Notes: generated by a model from the sequence alone, not told the origin. Shown: positions 1 through 8,579, counted from the stretch's first letter. The stretch: DNA of 64,000 nt from Marinibaculum pumilum (GCF_042646425.1 NZ_JBHRTR010000023.1:124001-188000); one strand, 5' to 3'. Numbers and translations are program-made.

Positions 1-1
1 C

Positions 2-25
2 GACCTGGTGGGGCGCCGGCCATGA
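2..25 (+). CDS. C-terminal end of an upstream gene, probably the ABC ATP-binding subunit (partial)
   Basis: The frame starting at base 2 reads DLVGRRP and then a TGA that overlaps the ATG of the permease in an ATGA junction. Such a short tail cannot be identified by itself. ABC-2 permeases are usually preceded by their ATPase, and these ATPases often end in a short phrase of this kind, so the assignment rests on context. Confidence 0.45.
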   Translation, partial: DLVGRRP

Positions 26-783
26 ACCTCTATGCGGTCCGCGCCATCTACCTGTTCGAGCTGGGGCGCACCTGGCGGACCCTGTTCCAGAGCATCGCCT
101 CCCCGGTGCTGTCGACCTCGCTCTACTTCATCGTCTTCGGCGCCGCGATCGGCAGCCGGGTCGACCAGGTGGAGGGGATCGACTATGGCGCCTTCATCGT
201 GCCGGGCCTGATCATGCTGACCCTGCTGACGGAGAGCATCTCCAACGCCTCCTTCGGCATCTACCTGCCACGCTTCACCGGCACGATCTACGAGCTGCTG
301 TCGGCGCCGGTTTCGGTGACGGAGACCCTGCTGGGCTATGTCGGCGCGGCGGCGACGAAGTCGGTGATCCTGGGGCTGATCATCATGGCCACCGCGCGGC
401 TGTTCGTGCCCTACGAGATCGCGTATCCGGCCCTGGTGATCGCCTTCCTGGTGCTGACGGCCGTCACCTTCAGCCTGTTCGGCTTCGTCCTGGGGGTCTG
501 GGCGGAAGGCTTCGAGCGGCTGCAGATCGTGCCGCTGATGATCGTCACGCCGCTCGCCTTCCTGGGCGGCACCTTCTACTCGATCTCCATGCTGCCGCCG
601 TTCTGGCAGACGGTGACCCTGTTCAACCCGGTGGTCTACCTGGTCAGCGGCATGCGCTGGGCGTTCTACGGCCGGGCCGATGTCTCGGTCTGGATCAGCT
701 TCGGCATGACCCTGGTCTTCATGGCGGTCTGCATCGGGATCATCGCCTGGATCTTCCGCACCGGATACCGGCTGCGCAGCTGA
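22..783 (+). CDS. ABC-2 type transporter permease
   Basis: This is a 253-residue integral membrane protein with about six hydrophobic segments, and it is the membrane half of an ABC-2 type exporter of the NodJ/DrrB kind. The N-terminus is short and cytoplasmic. The stretch GGTFYSISMLPPFWQ around residues 185-200, followed by NPVVYLVSGMRW, is characteristic of the ABC2_membrane family. The ATG overlaps the stop of the preceding frame, so it is probably translated together with an ATPase lying outside the window. The substrate cannot be read from the sequence; family members export drugs, polysaccharides or lipids. The next gene is convergent, so this is the last gene of its operon. Confidence 0.88.
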   Translation: MNLYAVRAIYLFELGRTWRTLFQSIASPVLSTSLYFIVFGAAIGSRVDQVEGIDYGAFIVPGLIMLTLLTESISNASFGIYLPRFTGTIYELLSAPVSVTETLLGYVGAAATKSVILGLIIMATARLFVPYEIAYPALVIAFLVLTAVTFSLFGFVLGVWAEGFERLQIVPLMIVTPLAFLGGTFYSISMLPPFWQTVTLFNPVVYLVSGMRWAFYGRADVSVWISFGMTLVFMAVCIGIIAWIFRTGYRLRS

Positions 784-792
784 ACGCCGCAG

Positions 793-1347
793 CTACAGCG
801 CCACCCAGCCCGCCGGCGGTTCCCGCCCCGGATGGACCGCACCGCAGCTGCCGCAGCGGCGCTTTTCGGCATCGCCGTAGAAGGCGTCGAACAGCGGCGG
901 CAGGTCCTTCACGATGTCGGTGACCTGCACCTCCACCCGGTGCACCAGGGCGCCGCAGTCGAAGCAGTACCATTCGAACCCGTCCCAGTGGGTCGGCCCG
1001 CGCGTGCCCTCGACCACCAGGCCGACGGAGCCGGGGACGGGGCGCTGCGGCGAGTGGCGCACATGCGGCGGCAGCAGGAAGACCTCTCCCTCGCGGATCG
1101 GGATGTCGTAGATCTGCCCGCCCTCGACGACCTTCAGCAGCATGTCGCCCTGGATCTGGTAGAAGAATTCCTCCACCGGGTCGTCGTGGAAATCGACCCG
1201 CATGTTCGGGCCGCCGACGATCATCACCACCATCCCGGTCTTCCGGTCGAACAGCTGCTTGTTGCTGACCGGCGGCTTCAGCTGGTCGCGGTTGCGCGCG
1301 ATCCAGTCCTGGAAGTTGAAGGGGGTCAGGCTGGGATGGACGTTCAT
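793..1347 (-). CDS. 3-hydroxyanthranilate 3,4-dioxygenase
   Basis: This 184-residue cupin opens the ring of 3-hydroxyanthranilate to 2-amino-3-carboxymuconate semialdehyde in the kynurenine or 2-nitrobenzoate route. The catalytic iron ligands are visible as His54, Glu60 and His98, in the spacing of the characterised Cupriavidus enzyme. The C-terminus carries the second, rubredoxin-like iron site of the bacterial form: Cys128, Cys131, Cys165 and Cys168. The start MNVHPSLTPF was chosen because it gives the usual family length; the open frame runs much further upstream only because the antisense strand of the next gene lacks stops. No other kynurenine gene is nearby. It is transcribed divergently from the molybdenum hydroxylase across 75 bases. 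Confidence 0.93.
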   Translation of the reverse strand: MNVHPSLTPFNFQDWIARNRDQLKPPVSNKQLFDRKTGMVVMIVGGPNMRVDFHDDPVEEFFYQIQGDMLLKVVEGGQIYDIPIREGEVFLLPPHVRHSPQRPVPGSVGLVVEGTRGPTHWDGFEWYCFDCGALVHRVEVQVTDIVKDLPPLFDAFYGDAEKRRCGSCGAVHPGREPPAGWVAL

Positions 1348-1422
1348 CTTGTGTCTCCGCTTCCTCGGCGCGCCCATCCTGCCTATGGCAGAATGCCGGT
1401 CCAGGCAATTCCCGGAAGCACG

Positions 1423-3576
1423 ATGCCAGACAGCGATACCCAGAGTGAACCGGCCGCCGGGATCGGCATGCCCCTGCGCCGCCGCGAGGACGCCGCCCTG
1501 CTGCGCGGGGAAGGACGCTATGTTGCGGATATCGACCTGCCGGGCGCGCTGCATCTGGCCTTCCTGCGCAGCCAGCTGCCGGCCGGGCGCATCCGCGGCT
1601 GCGACACCGCGACGGCAGCCTGCGCCCCGGGTGTCGCGGCAATCTTCGATGCCGCCGACCTGGGGCCGCTGGGGAACCTGACGGTCGCTACGCCGCTGTC
1701 GCGGCAGACCGTCCCGCCCTATCCGGTGCTGGCCGATGGCCGAGTCGACGCGGTCGGGCAGCCGGTGCTGGCGGTGCTGGCGGACAGCGCGGCCCATGCC
1801 GCCGATGCCGTCGAGATGATCGACCTGGACGTCGAAGCGGCGGCGGCGGGCGCGGGCGATCCGCTGCTGGCGGAGGACTGGTCGGCCGGTGACGCGGCGG
1901 TGGCGTTCGCCGCGGCCAGCCATGTGGCGCATGCGGAGATCCGCCATGCCCGCCTGGCGCCCTCGCCGATTGAATGCCGGGCCATCGCGGTCGATGTCGG
2001 GCCGGAGGGCGAGACTGTCACCGTCTGGCTGTCCAGCCAGACGCCGCACCGCGCGCGCAGCGAACTGGCCGCGATCCTGGGCATCGACGCCGGCCGGATC
2101 CGGGTGATCGCGCCCGATGTCGGCGGCGCCTTCGGGATGAAGGCCTCCCTCTATCCAGAGGAGGTGGTGGCGGTCTGGGCCGCGCTGCATCTGCGCCGGC
2201 CGGTCCGCTGGACCGCGAGCCGGGGCGAGGACCTGCTGGCGGCCAGCCATGGCCGCGGCCTGACCTGCCGCGGCCGCCTGGCGGTGGACGGGGAGGGGCG
2301 CTTCCTGGCCCTGGAGGCGGAGGTCGAGGGGCCGCTGGGGCACTGGCTGACCACCAGCGCGCCGGTGCCGCTGTGGAATGCGGGACGCATCCTGCCGGGC
2401 CCCTACCGGGTACCGGCCCTGCGGATTGCGGTGCGGGGGCATCGCAGCCACACCGCGCCGGTCGGCATCTATCGTGGCGCCGGCCGGCCGGAAGCGGCGA
2501 TGCTGATGGAGCGGCTGGTGGAGGCGGCGGCGCGCGGGCTCGGGCTGGACCCGGTCGAACTGCGCCGCCGCAACCTGGTGGGGCCGCAGGACATGCCCTG
2601 GCAGGGCGCCACCGGCACCCGGCTGGATTCCGGCGACTATCCCCGGCTGCTGGCGGAAGCGGATGCCGCCGCCCGGGCGGCCGGACTGCACCGGCTCCGC
2701 GCCCGCCGGCGCGCCGCCGGCGACCTGGCGGGCCTGGGCTGCGCCCTGTTCGTGGAACCCTGCGGGCAGGGCTGGGAAAGCGCGCGGGTGCGCTGGACGC
2801 CGAACGGGCGGGTGGAGGCCTTCCTGGGCGGCAGCAGCCAGGGCCATGGCCGGGAGACGGCGGCGGCGCAGATCCTGGCGGATCTGTTCGGCCTGCCGGC
2901 CGAGGCGGTGGAGGTGCGCCACGGCGATACCGCGACCTGCCCGGCGGGGATCGGTGCCCTGGCCAGCCGCAGCACGCCGATCGGCGGCAGCGCGCTCCTG
3001 CAGGCCGGGCGGCAGGTCCTGGCGGAGCTGGACGCCGGCAACCCGTCGGCTCCGGTCGAGGCGGAGGCCGTCTACACCGCGGCAGGGGAGGCCTGGGGCA
3101 GTGGCTGCCACTGGGCGCTGGTGACCGTCGACCGCGACACCGGCGCGGTCCGCGTGGAACAGATGATCTGCCTCGACGATGCCGGACGCATCGTCAACCC
3201 GATTCTGGTGGAAGGCCAGATCATGGGCGGCGTGGCGCAGGGCCTGGGCGAGGCGCTGCTGGAGCGCCTGGTCTATGACGATGCGGGCCAGCTTCTCACC
3301 GGCAGCCTGATGGACTACGCCTTGCCGCGGGCGGCCGACATGCCGCAGATCCGTGCCGGTTGCCTGCAGACCCCGTCGCCGGCGAATCCGCTGGGTGCGA
3401 AGGGGGTGGGGGAGGCCGGCACGATCGGCGCGCCGGCCGCGATCGTGAACGCCGTCCTGGACGCGCTGGCGCCGCTCGGTGTCCGCGATATCGGCCTGCC
3501 GCTGCGGCCGGAGTCGGTCTGGCGGGCGATCCGCGACGCGGCGTTGGCCGACAAGGAAGGGGGAACGGGGCGATGA
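1423..3576 (+). CDS. Xanthine dehydrogenase family protein, molybdopterin-binding subunit (orphan large subunit)
   Basis: This 717-residue protein is the Mo-cofactor subunit of the xanthine/aldehyde oxidase family, which hydroxylates N-heterocycles or oxidises aldehydes. The N-terminal block GMPLRRREDAALLRGEGRYV opens the a/b hammerhead domain. GGAFGMK, YRGAGRPEA and GSSQGHGRET are the Mo-pterin contacts. The catalytic glutamate is in GVGEAGT (Glu664). The start used gives a normal N-terminus. No [2Fe-2S] or FAD subunit lies next to it, which is unusual, because these enzymes need electron-transfer partners. It ends in an ATGA overlap with the DapA-like gene, so the two are probably co-translated. 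The substrate is unknown. Confidence 0.9.
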   Translation: MPDSDTQSEPAAGIGMPLRRREDAALLRGEGRYVADIDLPGALHLAFLRSQLPAGRIRGCDTATAACAPGVAAIFDAADLGPLGNLTVATPLSRQTVPPYPVLADGRVDAVGQPVLAVLADSAAHAADAVEMIDLDVEAAAAGAGDPLLAEDWSAGDAAVAFAAASHVAHAEIRHARLAPSPIECRAIAVDVGPEGETVTVWLSSQTPHRARSELAAILGIDAGRIRVIAPDVGGAFGMKASLYPEEVVAVWAALHLRRPVRWTASRGEDLLAASHGRGLTCRGRLAVDGEGRFLALEAEVEGPLGHWLTTSAPVPLWNAGRILPGPYRVPALRIAVRGHRSHTAPVGIYRGAGRPEAAMLMERLVEAAARGLGLDPVELRRRNLVGPQDMPWQGATGTRLDSGDYPRLLAEADAAARAAGLHRLRARRRAAGDLAGLGCALFVEPCGQGWESARVRWTPNGRVEAFLGGSSQGHGRETAAAQILADLFGLPAEAVEVRHGDTATCPAGIGALASRSTPIGGSALLQAGRQVLAELDAGNPSAPVEAEAVYTAAGEAWGSGCHWALVTVDRDTGAVRVEQMICLDDAGRIVNPILVEGQIMGGVAQGLGEALLERLVYDDAGQLLTGSLMDYALPRAADMPQIRAGCLQTPSPANPLGAKGVGEAGTIGAPAAIVNAVLDALAPLGVRDIGLPLRPESVWRAIRDAALADKEGGTGR

Positions 3577-4526
3577 CCTACGACAAGCTGGACGCCAAGG
3601 CCCATGCGCGGGCCCATATGCGCGGCATCTGGGCCGCCGCGCTGACGCCGATGCTGCCGGACTTCGCGGTGGACGAGGCGGGCTTCCGCAAAAACATCCG
3701 CCACTGGGTCGACGAGCTCGGCATCGCCGGCCTGTTCATCAACGGCAAGCAGGGCGAGTTCTTCTCGATGTCGCTGGCGGAGCGCAAGCGCAGCTTCGAG
3801 ATCGCGGCCGAGGAATGCCGCGGCAGCGCCCAGACCATCATGTCCTGCTCCGACCAGAACTTCGACACGGTGCTGGACCTGGGCCGCCATGCGGAGGCGG
3901 TAGGCGCCGACTATATCGTCGTGCATGCCCCGGTCCTGCATTTCATCCACGACCGCGACGACACCCTGTTCAACTATTACCGCCTGCTGTGCGAGGAACT
4001 GCGCATCGGCATCGCGATGTGGAGCCATCCGGACAGCGGCTACATCATGAGCCCGGAGCTCTGCGCGCGGATCGCCGAACTGCCGAACATCGTGGCGATC
4101 AAGTACAGCGTGGACCGCCAGCATTATCGCCGCCTGACCGAACTGGCCGGCGACAGCATCCTAGTCTCCACCGCGTCGGAGGAGGAGTGGCTCGACAATA
4201 TCGTCGAGCTGGGCTGGCAGCTCTATCTCTGTTCCTCGCCGCCCTATCTGCTGCAGACGAAGAACGACCGCCGCATGCATGACTATACCGAACTGGCCTT
4301 TGCCGGCCGGGTCGAGGAAGCGCGGCGGGTCCGCGACAGCCTGGAACCGGTACGACGGGCGTTGAAGGGGACGCGCCCCGGTGGCAAGCCGCAGGCGCAC
4401 CAGAAGTACTGGCAGGAACTGCTGGGCCAGGCAGGCGGGCCGGTACGGCCGCCGCTGCTGCAGCTGACGGAGGCGGAGAAGGCGGCGACCCGCGCGGCGT
4501 TCGAGGGCTGCGGCCTCAAACTCTAG
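3573..4526 (+). CDS. Dihydrodipicolinate synthase / N-acetylneuraminate lyase family aldolase
   Basis: This 317-residue TIM-barrel protein belongs to the DapA/NanA class I aldolase superfamily, which forms a Schiff base between a lysine and a 2-oxo acid. The Schiff-base lysine is Lys177 in IVAIKYS. The N-terminal block AALTPMLPDFAVDEAGFRKN and NGKQGEFFSMSLAER match the family. The usual PYYN segment with the catalytic tyrosine is replaced by HAPVLHF near residue 119, so it is unlikely to be a true lysine-biosynthesis DapA. Coupling to the upstream Mo hydroxylase suggests a catabolic role, perhaps cleaving or dehydrating a sugar-acid-like or ring-derived 2-oxo acid. Its end overlaps the convergent DUF547 gene by four bases. 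Confidence 0.85.
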   Translation: MTYDKLDAKAHARAHMRGIWAAALTPMLPDFAVDEAGFRKNIRHWVDELGIAGLFINGKQGEFFSMSLAERKRSFEIAAEECRGSAQTIMSCSDQNFDTVLDLGRHAEAVGADYIVVHAPVLHFIHDRDDTLFNYYRLLCEELRIGIAMWSHPDSGYIMSPELCARIAELPNIVAIKYSVDRQHYRRLTELAGDSILVSTASEEEWLDNIVELGWQLYLCSSPPYLLQTKNDRRMHDYTELAFAGRVEEARRVRDSLEPVRRALKGTRPGGKPQAHQKYWQELLGQAGGPVRPPLLQLTEAEKAATRAAFEGCGLKL

Positions 4527-5377
4527 GAACCGCTACCGCTGTCGTTCAGCGACCAGTCATAGTCATAGCCGTCGACCCGGCCGCGCATCCGGATCGCCGC
4601 CGCCAGTCCGGGGCGCGCCCGTGCAGCGAGCCGGTCCAGCACCGCCGCCTCGTCCGGGCCGAAATCCTTGCGGAACCAGAGCCAGATCTTTGACAGGGTC
4701 AGACGGCCCTCCGGCCCGACCGTGACGCCGCGCGGATCGTTCACATAGGCGCGCTCCGCGGCATCGAGCGCGGTGTCGAGCCCCTCAGCCCGCCAGGCCT
4801 GCGGCCGCAGGTTCGGGCAGCCGATGGCGGCGCAGTTCAGGGCGTAGTGGATGCGCGGCTCGTCGAAGAACGGGCGCAGGATCCGGTGCTCGATATCGTT
4901 CAGGCTCAGCGGCCGGCCGGCCACGGCCACCACCTCGCGGTCCCAGGGGCCGAAGGACAGCAGGCCGTCGTCGATGTCGCGGATGCTGGCCACCGGGTAG
5001 TGCGCCAGCACCAGCGCAACCGTTGCCGCGTTGTAGAGGTTGATCCAGTAGGCCAGCTGCTGGGGCCGGGTCAGCGATGCCGGCGGGACGGCCTGCAGCC
5101 GGTCGAGATAGGCCTGCAGCGCCGCACGGTCGGGCGCGGTGACCGCGGCATAGTCTATGCGGGTCACGCCGTCAGTGCCGGTCGTCAGGTAGCCGGCCAG
5201 AAAGCCCTCCCAGGCGTCATGGTCCAGCACCCGTCCCGGCGGGGCGGCGGAGGCCCCCCAGTCCGGGCCCAGGGGATGCGGCGCGGGAATGGCCGCACGC
5301 TCGATGGCCGCGCAGGCGGCGGTCGACAGCGCAAGCAGCAGGGCCGCCAGCAGCTGCCGGAACCGACCGGCGTTCAT
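4523..5377 (-). CDS. DUF547 domain-containing exported lipoprotein
   Basis: This 284-residue protein starts with a hydrophobic signal ending in LSTAAC, a plausible lipobox with Cys at about residue 17. The DUF547 core follows: YWINLYNAATVALVL, then HYALNCAAIGCPNLRP with the family's two conserved cysteines, and ending in LSKIWLWFRKDFG. The biochemical function of DUF547 is not established; the fold has been compared with papain-like proteases, but I make no activity claim. Its ATG overlaps the stop of the radical SAM gene by four bases (ATGA), so the two are translationally coupled and probably act in one process. Confidence 0.85.
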   Translation of the reverse strand: MNAGRFRQLLAALLLALSTAACAAIERAAIPAPHPLGPDWGASAAPPGRVLDHDAWEGFLAGYLTTGTDGVTRIDYAAVTAPDRAALQAYLDRLQAVPPASLTRPQQLAYWINLYNAATVALVLAHYPVASIRDIDDGLLSFGPWDREVVAVAGRPLSLNDIEHRILRPFFDEPRIHYALNCAAIGCPNLRPQAWRAEGLDTALDAAERAYVNDPRGVTVGPEGRLTLSKIWLWFRKDFGPDEAAVLDRLAARARPGLAAAIRMRGRVDGYDYDWSLNDSGSGS

Positions 5378-6759
5378 CGCCCGTCGTCCCCGGCCGCGGC
5401 GCGGAGCCGGCCCTTCAGCCGCTTGCGGGGCAGGGGGAGCGCCGCCGGATCGACCTCCGGCCGGGCCGTTGCGAGGCGGCCCGAGGCGGCGTCCCACCAC
5501 CGGCGGCCGGCCGCGGTCTCCACCCGCGCCGGCGCGAACAGGTGCCGGTCGCGGGCGGCGTTGTGCACGCACATCGACAGCGGCCCCTCTGCCGTCATCA
5601 CCATGAAGACGCAGGCGCGGCAGCGCTCGGCATCCAGGTCCGTCGCATCCATGAAGTCGTGCACCAGAAGCGACAGCCGCGCGGGACGGAAGCGGGCGGC
5701 AGGCAGGCCCCGGCGCAGGCGCCAGAACAGAGCCAGGCAATGCCAGGCCAGCCGCAGGGTCAGGAGCGGCCGCCGCGGCAGCAGCCGCCGCAGGGTGGCG
5801 CGCAGTTCGAGATGCGGCTCCACCGGCCGCTCGACGGTCTCCAGCCCCGCGAACAGGTCGTGCAGGAGGCGGCGGTCGGCCAGTGCGGAGACGGCGCTTC
5901 GGCCCGCCACCAGGACCGAGGCATAGCGGCTGCAGGCCTCATGCCCGATTGCGGCGCTGTCGAAATCGAGTGCGCAGCCCATGCCCTCGGCAAGGGCGGA
6001 CCGCAACGCCGCCGGTGTCACCGCAGCGGCACGGTCGCGCAGGACGCCGCGCCCGGTATCGGCCTGCATCTGGAACGAGGCCAAAGCCACGGTTGCGGCA
6101 TGGTCGCGGAAGAAGCGGGCCAGGACCGGCAGTTCGTGCAGATTGCCGTCGAAGACCGTGGTGTTGAACAGCACCCGCAGGCCCAGCCCTTCCGCGCGAC
6201 GGATATACTTCGCCCGCACCGGGTTCAGCGAGACCTCGGTGTCATAGCCCTTGCGGTCCTGGGTGAGATCGACATGGAAGGCGACATCGTCCAGCCCTGC
6301 CGCCGCCAGCCGGGCAAGCAGCGCACGGCTGGCCCGGATGCCGTTCGTCATCAGGCAGGAGCGCAGGCCCCGGCCGCGGATCTCGCGGCAGATAGCCTCC
6401 AGGTCTTCGGCGCTGCGCAGGGTCGGGTCGCCGCCGGAGATCTGCACCGGGGTACCCGGACCGTAATGGCTGCGCACCATGCGGATGCGGTCGAACAAGA
6501 CCCGCAGCGGGACGTCGTGCGCCAGTTCGGCGCGGTCGGAGAGGTAGCAGAGGCGGCAGTCCAGGTTGCAGCGCTGCGTCACTTCCAGCGAGACGCAGGC
6601 CATCGGGTAGAAGCGGCCGGCGGTCTGCCCCGGCCCGTACTGACCCGCCTGCTGCAGTGCCTGGCGCAACGGCTGGCGGCGATCGCTGCCGGCGAAGCGC
6701 GGACCTGCCGGCCGCGTGTGCGGGTCCGGCGCATCTGCGCGATCTGCGGCCTGGGGCAT
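5374..6759 (-). CDS. Radical SAM protein related to the MJ0619/Tes-like group
   Basis: This 461-residue protein has the radical SAM cluster motif CNLDCRLC near residue 55, which binds the 4Fe-4S cluster used to cleave S-adenosylmethionine. It is followed by QISGGDPTLR, the SAM-binding GGD/E motif. The C-terminal half has FMDATDLDAERCRAC and then GPLSMCVHNA. That pattern recalls the cysteine-containing tail of MJ0619-type methyltransferases and tetraether-lipid-synthase-like enzymes. The similarity is from memory of motifs, so the reaction remains open. The start used is the first ATG; the N-terminal 35 residues are low complexity and the true start could be slightly later. It heads the pair with the DUF547 lipoprotein. 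Confidence 0.82.
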   Translation of the reverse strand: MPQAADRADAPDPHTRPAGPRFAGSDRRQPLRQALQQAGQYGPGQTAGRFYPMACVSLEVTQRCNLDCRLCYLSDRAELAHDVPLRVLFDRIRMVRSHYGPGTPVQISGGDPTLRSAEDLEAICREIRGRGLRSCLMTNGIRASRALLARLAAAGLDDVAFHVDLTQDRKGYDTEVSLNPVRAKYIRRAEGLGLRVLFNTTVFDGNLHELPVLARFFRDHAATVALASFQMQADTGRGVLRDRAAAVTPAALRSALAEGMGCALDFDSAAIGHEACSRYASVLVAGRSAVSALADRRLLHDLFAGLETVERPVEPHLELRATLRRLLPRRPLLTLRLAWHCLALFWRLRRGLPAARFRPARLSLLVHDFMDATDLDAERCRACVFMVMTAEGPLSMCVHNAARDRHLFAPARVETAAGRRWWDAASGRLATARPEVDPAALPLPRKRLKGRLRAAAGDDGR

Positions 6760-6894
6760 GACCTTCCTCCGTTCCAGCGGCCGGGGGCTTGCCCGAACCG
6801 CATCCCGCAGGATGACGGAGACAGGGTGACGCCGTGGTCACGAGACGGTGCGCAGGCCCCGGACCGGCATCACGATTGCGCCAGCATCCGTCGG

Positions 6895-7950
6895 TCAGGC
6901 CGGTCCCGCGCAGAGGCAGCCGGCGGCAGGCGCGCCGCCGTCGCAGGCGGGGGAGGCATCGGGATAGAAGGTGCGTATGGCGCCGTCGCGCGCCACGAAG
7001 ACCGCCAGATAGGGCTCGCCCGCCTGCGGTGTCACGCGGTGCAGGCAGACGGTGTTGCCCGGCCGGTCGCCGACATCCTGCAGCGCCCGGCCCGCCTCCA
7101 CGAACAGGCCGTGGGCGTCGAGGCCGAGGGCATAGCCCTTCGGGCAGGCCGTTCCCTGGCCGCCGCCGGGGCGCCGGTAGCGCACGCCGATCGTGTAGAT
7201 CGGCGGCGCGATCTCCATGTCACCGCAGGCCGGATCCAGTCCGCCCCAGTTCCGTTCCTGCATCTGCAGATAGCGCGGCGCATAATGCAGGCCGCCGATC
7301 GTTCCGTGACCCGGCTCCCCGCAGAAGATATGGGCGAAGCCATCGGCGGCGAACCAGGCTGCCGCGAGGGCATCGGCAAAATCCGCGGGCGGCGTGCCGG
7401 CGGGCACCTCCAGGTCCTGGCGAAGGCGGGCGATCGGCTGTTCGAGGCCCGGATCGTCCAGCTTCCGGCGGAAGGCGGCGCGGTCCGGCCGGCTCCCCCA
7501 ATCGCCGCAGAGGTCCAGGACGGCACGGTCCAGTGCATCGAGAGCCGGTGCAGGCGGTGCCGGGTCGAGGTCTGCACCAGCCGGTTCCCGGTCGTCGAAG
7601 AACGGCATCAAGGCAGCCGTTTCGCCATCGGCCGCCGGTCCGGCCGCCAGCTGCCCGCAGGACAGGGCAACCCAGCGGCGCGACGGTTCGGCGCCGGCGA
7701 CGCTGACATGGACATGGCTGCCGCCGCGCTTGTTCAGGGCATGGGCGCGATAGTCGGTCCCCGGCACCAGGTGGACCTCGCCAGGATTGCTCCCCTTGCG
7801 GATGCTGGCCGGGGCGGGACAGGCGCGGTCGGCTTGAAAGCGTCCCTCGACCTCGTAATAGCCATGCGCCACCGGCGCCGGGAACAGCAGCAGGAGCGCG
7901 AGCAGCGCTGCCCGAACCGGCTGCCAGTCCCGGGTCCCTGCTGCCTGCAT
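6895..7950 (-). CDS. Exported bacterial EndoU-type nuclease domain protein
   Basis: This protein is 351 residues long from the ATG at 7950, which places a clean signal peptide (AALLALLLLFPAPVAHG) at the N-terminus; a further upstream ATG would add 13 charged residues. The middle segment FAHIFCGEPGHGTIGGLHY near residue 215, APRYLQMQE, and the later ACPKGYALGLDAHGLFVEA match the bacterial EndoU (XendoU-like) family. Known members are metal-independent RNases, several of them toxins. Numerous cysteines suit an exported, disulphide-bonded protein. No immunity gene is apparent next to it. It could equally be an extracellular scavenging nuclease. Confidence 0.7.
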   Translation of the reverse strand: MQAAGTRDWQPVRAALLALLLLFPAPVAHGYYEVEGRFQADRACPAPASIRKGSNPGEVHLVPGTDYRAHALNKRGGSHVHVSVAGAEPSRRWVALSCGQLAAGPAADGETAALMPFFDDREPAGADLDPAPPAPALDALDRAVLDLCGDWGSRPDRAAFRRKLDDPGLEQPIARLRQDLEVPAGTPPADFADALAAAWFAADGFAHIFCGEPGHGTIGGLHYAPRYLQMQERNWGGLDPACGDMEIAPPIYTIGVRYRRPGGGQGTACPKGYALGLDAHGLFVEAGRALQDVGDRPGNTVCLHRVTPQAGEPYLAVFVARDGAIRTFYPDASPACDGGAPAAGCLCAGPA

Positions 7951-8013
7951 CGCCGCGTTCCTTCTGCCGCCCCGTCGCCAGGCCGGCACTGTGCCATGTC
8001 CGGCGGCGGCGCG

Positions 8014-8499
8014 TCAGCTTCCGGACAGGCTGCGCAGGTCCTGGCGCAGGGCCTCTGGGTCGCCGGGGCCGGCGCCCGCGGCGAGCAGCGCGTCGATCCT
8101 GCGATGGCTGTCCTGCCAGATCGGCAAGGCGCGGGCGAGGAGGGCAAGGCCGTCATCCGTCAGCGCCAGGCGCCGCCCCCGGCGGTCGCGGGGATCGGCT
8201 TCCACCCGGACCAGGCCGCGGCGCTGCAGGGGCTTGAGCGCGGCGGTCAGGGTGGTGCGGTCCATCGCCAGCAGGCCGGCGACATCCGTCATGCCGGGGG
8301 GCTCGGGGCGGTTGAGGGACATCAGCAGGGAGAACTGGCCGTTGGTGAGGCCGCAGGGTCGCAGCGCATCGTCGAAATGGCGTGCCAGGGCACGCGCTGC
8401 CCGCTGCGCATGCAGGCAGAGGCAGGTGTCGCGCACGTGCAGGGTGGTGGCGAACGGAACCGGCCGGTCGTCGACGGCGCTGAAATCATCCTTTGACAT
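8014..8499 (-). CDS. MarR-family transcriptional regulator
   Basis: This 161-residue winged-helix regulator includes LTNGQFSLLMSLNR, the recognition helix region LLAMDRTTLTAALKPLQRRG and the wing DPRDRRGRRLALT, all typical of MarR. I chose the ATG at 8499 (MSKDDFS) because GGAAG lies six bases upstream; an in-frame ATG at 8508 lacks a ribosome binding site and abuts the operator. It is divergent from the DUF899 gene, and a perfect palindrome sits between them. It therefore probably represses itself and the DUF899 gene. The ligand is unknown; the cysteines in the DTCLCLH segment near residue 25 leave redox sensing possible. Confidence 0.88.
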   Translation of the reverse strand: MSKDDFSAVDDRPVPFATTLHVRDTCLCLHAQRAARALARHFDDALRPCGLTNGQFSLLMSLNRPEPPGMTDVAGLLAMDRTTLTAALKPLQRRGLVRVEADPRDRRGRRLALTDDGLALLARALPIWQDSHRRIDALLAAGAGPGDPEALRQDLRSLSGS

Positions 8500-8511
8500 G
8501 GCTTCCATAAC

Positions 8512-8523
8512 GTTGATATCAAC
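8512..8523. promoter_or_regulatory. Perfect 12-bp palindrome, probable MarR operator
   Basis: GTTGATATCAAC is a perfect inverted repeat lying 13 bases upstream of the MarR start and 56 bases upstream of the divergent DUF899 gene. The surrounding stretch is AT-rich within a very GC-rich region. Position and symmetry fit an autoregulatory MarR operator overlapping both promoters. Confidence 0.72.
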
Positions 8524-8579
8524 ATATCTGTCGCTGCAGGGCAAGATGCCCAGCAGGAAGGTTTCGGACGGAGAGCGGG

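Noticed and set aside
793..3111. 772-codon version of the 3-hydroxyanthranilate dioxygenase gene
   Set aside because: Only the last 184 codons match the family; the upstream part is antisense to the molybdenum hydroxylase.
3573..4526. dapA of lysine biosynthesis
   Set aside because: The Schiff-base lysine is present but the PYYN tyrosine segment is not, and the gene is coupled to a catabolic-type oxidoreductase.
5542..8496. 984-codon plus-strand open frame across the radical SAM and EndoU genes
   Set aside because: It is antisense to two recognisable genes and has a repetitive Gln/Ala/Arg composition typical of a shadow frame.
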